Assembly: GCA_037140715.1 (NCBI GenBank)
Contig: JBAXDX010000085.1
Location: 1 to 12,781 of the forward strand
Reading direction: 5' to 3'
Length of the DNA stretch: 12,781 nucleotides
Source: JAUZPB01 sp037140715
GTDB lineage: Bacteria; Bacteroidota; Ignavibacteria; Ignavibacteriales; SURF-24
Shown here: one piece after another, positions 7,915-12,781 of the stretch
How positions within the stretch are numbered: position 1 is the stretch's first letter
Layout: each line of letters begins with the position of its first letter
Made by a program: the position numbers and the translations under genes
The notes under the pieces: model-generated
Database searches by the model: none
What the model was told of the DNA's origin: nothing
What the model saw: the letters and a program-made list of their open reading frames with translations, nothing else

Positions 7915-8907
7915 ATGGAACCTTTGGCCAGTCTGTCTCTTATTATAATTTTAGGAGTTATGGCTTTTTTGATACTGTTTACATGGTTTATTCCTGTAAA
8001 CTTATTCATAACGGCTTACTTCTCAGGCGTAAAATTAAAAATCTTCAGGGATCTGGTAGGTATGAGACTCAGGAAAGTACCGCCGCAGGTAATCGTACGC
8101 AGTCTGATTACAGCATCGAAAGCCGGACTGCCGGTTGATCCGGGCAAACTGGAAGCTCATTACCTTGCGGGCGGAAATATTATTAATGTAATAAATGCCC
8201 TTATCTCGGCTCACAAGGCAGGACTTGACCTCTCCTTCGAAAGAGCCACGGCAATTGACCTTGCAGGCCGCAACGTTTTTGAAGCCGTAAAGATGTCTGT
8301 TATTCCAAAAGTAATCGAAACTCCCCTTGTTGCCGCCGTTGCCAAAAATGGCATTCAGCTTAAGGCTATCGCCAAGATTACAGTAAGAGCAAACCTCGAC
8401 CGCCTCGTAGGTGGCGCCGGCGAGACTACTATACTTGCCAGAGTAGGCGAAGGTATTGTGTCAACCATCGGTTCGAGCGATTCACATAAGGATGTTCTTG
8501 AAAACCCTGACAGAATTTCCAAAGTCGTACTTTCCAAAGGTCTCGATGCCGGGACAGCATTTGAAATTCTATCCATAGATATAGCCGATGTGGATGTAGG
8601 CGAAAATATCGGCGCGAAGCTTCAGGCTGACCAGGCTGAAGCCGACCTTAAAATTGCCCGTGCGAAAGCTGAAGAAAGACGCGCCGCTGCCGTTGCCCTT
8701 GACCAGGAAATGATAGCCGAAGTTTCCAGAATGAGAGCTAAGGTGGTTGAAGCCGAAAGCGAAATCCCCAAGGCTATTGCCGAAGCTTTCAGAAACGGCA
8801 GACTCGGTGTAATGGATTATTATACACTTAAAAATATTCAGGCTGATACACAAATGAGAGCTTCGATTGCCGAGCCTCAGGAAAAGAAAAAAGATAATCC
8901 AAGCTAA
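7915..8907 (+). CDS. floA: Flotillin-like protein FloA (SPFH/PHB-domain membrane scaffold)
   Basis: FloA proteins assemble in the inner membrane into foci that organise membrane microdomains and fluidity. The 330 residues match the usual FloA length of about 330. Residues 5-35 form a long hydrophobic segment (a membrane hairpin or helix). An SPFH-like region follows with the FloA-typical blocks MRLRKVPPQVIVRSLITASK (50-69) and IPKVIETPLVAAVAKNGIQL (130-149). An Ala/Glu-rich coiled-coil stretch lies at about 229-290, followed by FRNGRLGVMDYYTLKNIQAD (292-311) and a charged tail. Many floA genes sit beside an NfeD-type protease gene; none is seen here. Instead it is followed at 16 nt by a small membrane protein gene and then a glycosyltransferase, all on the same strand. 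Confidence 0.95.
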   Translation: MEPLASLSLIIILGVMAFLILFTWFIPVNLFITAYFSGVKLKIFRDLVGMRLRKVPPQVIVRSLITASKAGLPVDPGKLEAHYLAGGNIINVINALISAHKAGLDLSFERATAIDLAGRNVFEAVKMSVIPKVIETPLVAAVAKNGIQLKAIAKITVRANLDRLVGGAGETTILARVGEGIVSTIGSSDSHKDVLENPDRISKVVLSKGLDAGTAFEILSIDIADVDVGENIGAKLQADQAEADLKIARAKAEERRAAAVALDQEMIAEVSRMRAKVVEAESEIPKAIAEAFRNGRLGVMDYYTLKNIQADTQMRASIAEPQEKKKDNPS

Positions 8908-8923
8908 TTATAAAGAACATACT

Positions 8924-9424
8924 ATGGATAATTATTTAAATTATATAATCGTGATATTTCTGATAATCAGCTTTATCAGTTCTCTCCTGAAGCCTAAGGG
9001 TACTAATTCAAAGACTCCGGACATGCCAAAACAGCCCCGGCCTGTCCGGCAACCCTCTGCTTCCAGTAATACTCCCCGTAATACAGGGAACATGCGGAAA
9101 CCTGACTCCCCCGCTCCTTACACCACTGAAGGCGCAGACTCACAGCGTAATCAGAGTTATGATTACTATGATGAAAATAAAACTTATACCGAAGAGGATG
9201 CCGGAACTCCTGCGGAAAGTTTGTCATCTGAAAATGTAAAATCAGTCTTCAGTTCGCAGACACGGGTAAGCGAACTGGATAAACTGACTGTCTCTGTTAC
9301 TGCAAAGACTATTGTTAATCAGAAGGCGGTTGAATTAAGACAGAAGATTCAGGATAAAACAACGGTCAGGGACCTTATTATGCTATCGGAAATATTAGGA
9401 AAGCCAAAGGCGTTGCGCAAGTAA
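8924..9424 (+). CDS. Single-pass membrane protein of unknown function
   Basis: I do not recognise a named family. The preferred start is the ATG at 8924 (166 residues), because it lies just after the floA stop and begins directly with a membrane helix (residues 2-22, YLNYIIVIFLIISFISSLL). An in-frame ATG at 8867 would add 19 charged residues and overlap floA by 41 nt. The helix is followed by a disordered Pro/Ser/Asn/Tyr-rich linker (about 24-85). A more conserved-looking C-terminal part begins near 105 and ends with TTVRDLIMLSEILGKPKALR. The terminal pattern RDLI-x-x-SEILGKPKALR resembles a tail I recall from many short hypothetical proteins of the Chlorobiota/Ignavibacteriota area, often written R.aii..EIL.pP.alR; that is recollection, not a search result. 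The position between floA and a glycosyltransferase suggests an envelope role. The ribosome site is weak, so translation may be coupled to floA. Confidence 0.75.
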   Translation: MDNYLNYIIVIFLIISFISSLLKPKGTNSKTPDMPKQPRPVRQPSASSNTPRNTGNMRKPDSPAPYTTEGADSQRNQSYDYYDENKTYTEEDAGTPAESLSSENVKSVFSSQTRVSELDKLTVSVTAKTIVNQKAVELRQKIQDKTTVRDLIMLSEILGKPKALRK

Positions 9425-9429
9425 AAATT

Positions 9430-10521
9430 ATGAGCATTCTTACAATAGCTGTAATTTTAACCGGCGTTATTCTCTTATCGCTTAATTTAATTATTCATTT
9501 ATCCCTTTCCGAATTATTCAGCAGGGAAAATTCGATGGATGTATCAGTAAATATATCCGTCGTTGTGGCAGCAAAGAATGAAAGCAGGAATATCCCGCTG
9601 CTGACCAACTCCCTTAATAATCAGAACTATCCCAAAGATTCCTTTGAAGTAATTATTGTGGACGATAACTCGGAGGATGGTTCTTTTGAACTGATAAAAG
9701 AGAAGATTAAAGACATTCCTGACTTCAGGGTTGTAAAGGCGCTGAATAAAGAACTTCCGGCAAAGAAAGGCGCTCTGACTATCGGAGTCAGCCATGCTGT
9801 AAATCCGTTCATCGTCATTACAGATGCCGACTGCGCACCCAAAAAAGACTGGCTTAAAGCCTGCTCCGCCGCTTTCCAAACCGGAGCCGGTCTTATTTTT
9901 GGCATTGCTCCCTTTGTCGTTAAATCCTCACTCGTTAACCATGTTTCCTGCTTCGAGAATCTTCGCGCTGCCATGCTTACCTTTGCCGCTGCCGGGCTTA
10001 ATATTCCTTACTCTGCAAGAGGCGGAAATTTTGGATTCAGCAGGGAAGCTTTTGATAAGCTCGGAGGCTATAAAGGCACAATGGATACTGTCAGCGGCGA
10101 TGATGATCTTTTAATCAGGGAAGCAGTAAAAAATAAGATTAAGATAAGCGTGCTTACAGATGCAGAGTCTTTTGTCTATACTAATACGCCTGTGAATTTT
10201 AAGGATTATATTAAGCAGAAAGCCAGGCACACTTCTACTTCAAATTACTACCTGTTCAGACATCAGTTTCTTCTTGCAGTCTGGCATATCTTAAATATTG
10301 TCTGCATGTTCTCCCCTGCTTTAATATTTCTTTCGATTAATATATTATGGCTTTTCGCGGGAAAACTTATTATGGATGTTACTCTTTTAAAGCTTCATCA
10401 GAAAAAATTTGGCTATAAGTTTGGTTTTTCAGAGATGCCCGGACTTCAGTTAATATTTGAATGCTTTATTATTTTCAATTATCTGAATGCTGCTATCAGA
10501 AGCAGAACTAACTGGAAATAA
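9430..10521 (+). CDS. Membrane-anchored family 2 glycosyltransferase
   Basis: A 363-residue GT-A fold enzyme that should transfer sugar from a nucleotide-sugar donor to an acceptor at the cytoplasmic face of the membrane. Residues 3-25 form a membrane helix. The GT2 domain starts at about 42 (ISVVVAAKNESRNI) with the nucleotide-binding Asp pair VDDNS (78-79). The DxD motif is TDADC (132-134), the acceptor-side acidic motif is SGDDD (222-226) and QKARH (263-267) stands in for the processive QxxRW signature, with His replacing Trp. Further hydrophobic segments near 283-311 and 340-357 suggest C-terminal membrane helices. This layout resembles hopanoid, carotenoid or exopolysaccharide-type GT2 enzymes; donor and acceptor cannot be told from sequence. 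It starts 5 nt after the preceding stop with little Shine-Dalgarno, implying translational coupling in the floA operon. Confidence 0.9.
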   Translation: MSILTIAVILTGVILLSLNLIIHLSLSELFSRENSMDVSVNISVVVAAKNESRNIPLLTNSLNNQNYPKDSFEVIIVDDNSEDGSFELIKEKIKDIPDFRVVKALNKELPAKKGALTIGVSHAVNPFIVITDADCAPKKDWLKACSAAFQTGAGLIFGIAPFVVKSSLVNHVSCFENLRAAMLTFAAAGLNIPYSARGGNFGFSREAFDKLGGYKGTMDTVSGDDDLLIREAVKNKIKISVLTDAESFVYTNTPVNFKDYIKQKARHTSTSNYYLFRHQFLLAVWHILNIVCMFSPALIFLSINILWLFAGKLIMDVTLLKLHQKKFGYKFGFSEMPGLQLIFECFIIFNYLNAAIRSRTNWK

Positions 10522-10539
10522 CAGATTCCGATAATATGT

Positions 10540-10785
10540 TTAGAAGTTTTCTGCAGTCCCCACTTTAGTAAAGTAATGTTCCTGCTTTGTTGAGTTCTCT
10601 ATTATTTCGATTTCTTCTTCCGTTAATCCATAAAGCTGGTAAACAAGTTTATTTATTTTATCTTCATAATGCTCAATATGATTTTGAATCTGTTCTATTC
10701 TTGTCTGAAGTTTTAGTGCCTGCTTTTCCTCATTTAATCTTAAAGGCTGAACAACAAGATTACTCAGGGGCTTCCTGAAAAAGAA
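10540..10785 (-). pseudogene. C-terminal remnant of a type IIG/Eco57I-like DNA methylase-restriction enzyme
   Basis: On the minus strand a frame without any ATG, GTG or TTG start reads KPLSNLVVQPLRLNEEKQ (from 10773), then a charged helical stretch, then the signature KLVYQLYGLTEEEIEIIE and a short tail ending in TAA (10540-10542). The (V/L)YxLYGLTxEEIxIIE ending is characteristic of the extreme C-terminus of type IIG (Eco57I-type) restriction-modification enzymes and related N6-adenine methylases such as BREX PglX; that assignment rests on my knowledge of the families. All upstream domains (methylase, endonuclease) are missing: the methyltransferase gene begins directly beyond it. The frame stays open upstream to about 10893, but its residues there (such as GCYRCLFFF) do not look like the family. 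It is most likely a relic left when the locus was rearranged or replaced. Confidence 0.65.
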
Positions 10786-10837
10786 TAAACAGCGATAACA
10801 GCCGGTAATAATGTAAACAGGTATTACTATTGCCGAA

Positions 10838-11656
10838 TCATAAAAATTTATCCTGAAAAAATTTATCCTGGATAACAGATGATTTATATTTTAGGTCTAT
10901 ATTACCATTATTATTTAATCTGCTTACAATCATATCATAATATTCAGGATGTAATTCACAGGAGATAAAATTCCTGACTAAATTTTTACATAAAATAATT
11001 TCAGAACCGCTGCCGCCAAATAATATAAAAACTGTATCATTTTCTTTAGTACTTGCCTTTATAAGCATTTCTGCCAGTTGAAGTGGTATTTGACATGAAT
11101 GAAAAGTTTTATCTTTAGAAACATTTTTTACTAAATCAAAATAGAACCAGGAATATGGCATTCTTCCTGCATGACCTTCAGAAATTCTTTTTAATATACG
11201 CTTGTCATTAAGGTTTTGATAAGGTTCAACAACCTGCTCTTTATAGAAAGAATTTTTTTTACTTTTAGTTGCATGTAAAACAGACCTGTGAGCTGTAGTA
11301 AACTTGCTATCACTATGACCTATATTACAATTATAAACCCAGACATAATCATTAACAGAATAAGCATTATCATCAAGAAACTTTACTCTTAAGTAGGCAT
11401 TTTGTTTAGGATAGTTAATCATAAATAAATTTCCGGATGGTTTTAATACTCTTAGACACTCTCGTGTTAAAGAAATATACCATTCAATATATTCATTCCA
11501 TTGAGATGTATATTTTTTACCGGCATAATTAATACCAACATTATAATCAGGATCACCATAAACAGCTTCTATGCTATTATCAGGCAGTTTAGATAAAACA
11601 CTTAGAACATCTTCATTAAATACTTTATTTTTAAATTCGTTTATATCTATACTCAT
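10838..11656 (-). CDS. Beta-class type II DNA methyltransferase (N6-adenine or N4-cytosine)
   Basis: This enzyme transfers a methyl group from S-adenosylmethionine to an exocyclic amino group in a specific DNA site, protecting host DNA. It has 272 residues. Motif order is that of the beta class: catalytic motif IV comes first as GDPDYN (Asp35-Pro-Asp-Tyr38, a variant of DPPY), then HSCQIPLQLAEMLIKAST (186-203). The AdoMet-binding motif I follows as FILFGGSGSE (210-219) with the ELHPEYY segment (234-240). The region around 117-171 (TTAHRSVLHATK and GRMPYSWFYFDL) is the likely target-recognition part. The recognition sequence cannot be read from the protein. It starts 11 nt after the endonuclease stop without a clear Shine-Dalgarno, implying coupling. 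It ends in TGA, and its last residues come from a 15-bp tandem duplication (QDKFF/QDKFL). The frame looks intact, so the methyltransferase may remain active although its partner is interrupted. Confidence 0.92.
   Translation of the reverse strand: MSIDINEFKNKVFNEDVLSVLSKLPDNSIEAVYGDPDYNVGINYAGKKYTSQWNEYIEWYISLTRECLRVLKPSGNLFMINYPKQNAYLRVKFLDDNAYSVNDYVWVYNCNIGHSDSKFTTAHRSVLHATKSKKNSFYKEQVVEPYQNLNDKRILKRISEGHAGRMPYSWFYFDLVKNVSKDKTFHSCQIPLQLAEMLIKASTKENDTVFILFGGSGSEIILCKNLVRNFISCELHPEYYDMIVSRLNNNGNIDLKYKSSVIQDKFFQDKFL
10841..10870. repeat. 15-bp tandem duplication at the methyltransferase 3' end
   Basis: taaaaatttatcctg (10841-10855) and aaaaaatttatcctg (10856-10870) are adjacent copies with one mismatch. 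On the coding strand they give QDKFF and QDKFL, the last residues before the TGA stop. The unit length of five codons keeps the frame. Confidence 0.75.
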
Positions 11657-11667
11657 TTCAGCTATAT

Positions 11668-12459
11668 TTAATTGTTTAAGACATATACTGATGATTTAGT
11701 CAGTTTAATTGATGTAATATTATAAGGCTCGGTAAAAGTATAACGCCAGAAAGATAAATTATTATTATTGGGATTTCTAACAACATACACAGCAAAAATA
11801 TCCTTAATTCTGCCGGAATAATCGCTAAGTGATTTGGCATGAGTATAATAAAGATAAGGATGATAAATTTGAAGAACATTAAAACTATCAGGCAATCCAT
11901 TTTTAGCTTCAAAAATACAAACAGCCCCCTTAAATTCAATAGTCAGATCAATTTCAATCTGAACGGAAGATAAATTGATAATTTCATCACTAATACCATA
12001 ACACAAATCCATTTTAGTTCTATGAGGGAAATATGTTTTAGGTCGTTCAATAATATCAGTATTGTTAAATTCATTATCATCATCAAATAAAAAATGATGT
12101 AATATCCCCTGATTATTGGCAATAGATAAAATATTGGATTCCGATGTATTATACAGATTCAGAAGACTTTTTCTATAATCTCAATTAATAATTTGTTTAA
12201 CTTCTTCAAATTTATGATAAACATTATCAATACCCTTAACAAACTTATGTTTACCCGAACCAAGATGAATAAGAGCATAATCAAGGTGTTTCATGAGCGG
12301 TGATAATTTATTTAGATTATCCAGTTTTGTTACGTCAAAATGGTTGCTAAAACCATAGTTGATACAAATTTCTTTGGCTTTATTATTATCAAAAATAAAA
12401 TTCCCGGAGTTAATAGATTCCTGAAGAAGAAAATCAAGAACCCGCGCTTTTTTAGCCAT
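11668..12459 (-). pseudogene. Type II restriction endonuclease (PD-(D/E)XK), interrupted by an in-frame TGA
   Basis: Two open stretches on the minus strand are the same gene. Codons 1-92 (12459-12184) start with ATG behind a GAGG site and end at TGA (12181-12183). The very next codon, in the same frame, continues DYRKSLLNLYNTSESNIL and stays open to TAA at 11668-11670, giving 263 positions in total. The second half holds a nuclease core EIDLT (Asp171) followed by FEAKNG (Glu184, Lys186), the D-x12-ExK form of the PD-(D/E)XK fold. It continues with the segment PDSFNVLQIYHPYLYY, which I recall from type II endonucleases. The first half begins MAKKARVLDFLLQ and looks helical, possibly a DNA-binding part. 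No credible restart with a ribosome site exists just after the TGA, and the ATG at 12012 lies inside the conserved part. Loss of a Trp codon (TGG to TGA) is the simplest explanation. The endonuclease is therefore probably inactive. Gene order R then M, 11 nt apart. Confidence 0.75.
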
Positions 12460-12464
12460 AAATA

Positions 12465-12468
12465 CCTC
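12465..12468 (-). promoter_or_regulatory. Endonuclease ribosome binding site
   Basis: GAGG on the minus strand, 5 nt before the ATG at 12459; it supports that start as the true beginning of the endonuclease gene. Confidence 0.6.
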
Positions 12469-12547
12469 AATGTTTAATAATCAGAATAATAAATCAATGA
12501 TAAATATAACAAATTTTACTCCTGTTTATAACTTTGAAATCATAATA

Positions 12548-12575
12548 ATACTCAGTTTAAAATAAAACTGAGTAT
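12548..12575. repeat. Perfect 11-bp inverted repeat upstream of the restriction-modification genes
   Basis: atactcagttt and aaactgagtat form a perfect 11-bp stem around a 6-nt loop (aaaata). It sits about 90 nt upstream of the endonuclease start and about 125 nt before the plus-strand ORF at 12700. Neither strand has a solid T run after the stem, so it is a poor terminator. It could be an operator for divergent genes, a weak terminator, or the end of an inserted element. No function is shown. Confidence 0.5.
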
Positions 12576-12699
12576 CCCGAATATAATAAAAATACCCGGC
12601 TTTTTATCTGATACCCTCCAAACCGGCTGAAATAACCACAGATTTAATATTATTAACTTCATGGAAGAAAAAATAAGCGTCTGCTTATAATCAAATAGA

Positions 12700-12781
12700 A
12701 TGCCAGGACAGTCTGAAAACATTGATAAATACACTAAAAGAGTCAAAGAATACACTAAAAGAGTCGGCGAATACTCTCCGA
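12700..12781 (+). CDS. Unidentified heptad-repeat protein, N-terminal fragment cut by window edge
   Basis: An ATG at 12700 opens a frame that stays open to the right edge (27 codons seen), with a stop (TAA) four codons upstream fixing the earliest ATG. The peptide is MPGQSENID followed by the repeat YTKRVKE, YTKRVGE, YSP. The 7-residue period with charged positions suggests a helical coiled-coil segment or a tandem-repeat protein. The ribosome site is weak. I cannot assign a family; it may not be a real gene. Confidence 0.4.
   Translation, partial: MPGQSENIDKYTKRVKEYTKRVGEYSP
12731..12776 (+). repeat. 21-bp tandem repeat
   Basis: Two near-perfect 21-bp units (tacactaaaagagtc plus a variable aaagaa or ggcgaa) and the start of a third unit (tactct) occur at the right edge. 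The period of seven codons is in frame with the ORF at 12700 and may continue beyond the window. Confidence 0.65.

Noticed and set aside
8867..8923. Longer start for the membrane protein downstream of floA
   Set aside because: It would overlap the floA coding region and put a highly charged stretch before the membrane helix. The ATG at 8924 fits the gene spacing better.
10587..10778. Plus-strand ORF of 63 codons
   Set aside because: It is the antisense shadow of the type IIG remnant on the minus strand and has no ribosome site or recognisable content.
12181..12183. TGA in the endonuclease read as selenocysteine or as Trp by an altered genetic code
   Set aside because: Trp is written TGG in the other genes, including the adjacent methyltransferase, and no other in-frame TGA is seen in the long genes. 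The sequence just after the TGA forms only a weak, bulged hairpin unlike a bacterial SECIS element.
12552..12755. Minus-strand ORF of 67 codons at the right end
   Set aside because: It begins inside the 21-bp repeats, runs through the inverted repeat, has no ribosome site and shows no domain pattern.
12731..12776. Possible CRISPR array at the right edge
   Set aside because: The units are contiguous 21-bp tandem copies with no unique spacers, and they are in frame with an ORF.

Overview
The window looks like a chromosomal segment from a moderately AT-rich Gram-negative bacterium. The gene set suggests the wider Bacteroidota/Ignavibacteriota/Chlorobiota area: a ClpC-type unfoldase, FloA flotillin, a large SpoVK/CbbX-like AAA+ protein, and a candidate TAnnTTTG promoter element ahead of pyrE. 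This placement is an inference from gene content only. Shine-Dalgarno sequences are clear before clpC, floA and pyrE. Nearly every resident gene ends in TAA.

Layout. (1) Bases 1-3501, plus strand: a very large protein with three complete CbbX/SpoVK-type AAA+ modules behind a helical (TPR-like) and a beta-rich N-terminal region; its reading frame is open through the left edge. It ends in a perfect hairpin that serves as a convergent terminator. (2) Bases 3520-4777, minus strand: pyrE (orotate phosphoribosyltransferase), a 43-residue small ORF and a VOC-fold protein in one apparent operon. (3) Bases 5041-7548, minus strand: clpC as a single-gene unit with its own terminator. (4) Bases 7549-7914: a divergent promoter region. 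(5) Bases 7915-10521, plus strand: a three-gene membrane operon of floA, a single-pass membrane protein of unknown function and a family 2 glycosyltransferase. (6) Bases 10540-12459, minus strand: a visibly more AT-rich restriction-modification island. It holds a headless C-terminal scrap of a type IIG/Eco57I-like enzyme, an intact beta-class DNA methyltransferase, and its partner PD-(D/E)XK endonuclease split by one in-frame TGA. (7) Bases 12700 to the right edge, plus strand: the start of an unidentified protein made of heptad repeats.

How the parts relate. Regions 1-5 are housekeeping or cell-envelope genes (pyrimidine salvage/synthesis, protein quality control, membrane organisation, glycosylation). 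The accessory content is the restriction-modification island. It carries traces of at least two systems, one worn down to its last ~80 codons and one whose endonuclease appears to have been switched off while its methyltransferase stays open. That is the usual decay path of restriction-modification loci. I did not find a convincing wholly new system. The items most worth a second look are the TGA-interrupted endonuclease, the type IIG relic, the triple-AAA+ protein and the unannotated small ORF between pyrE and the VOC gene.
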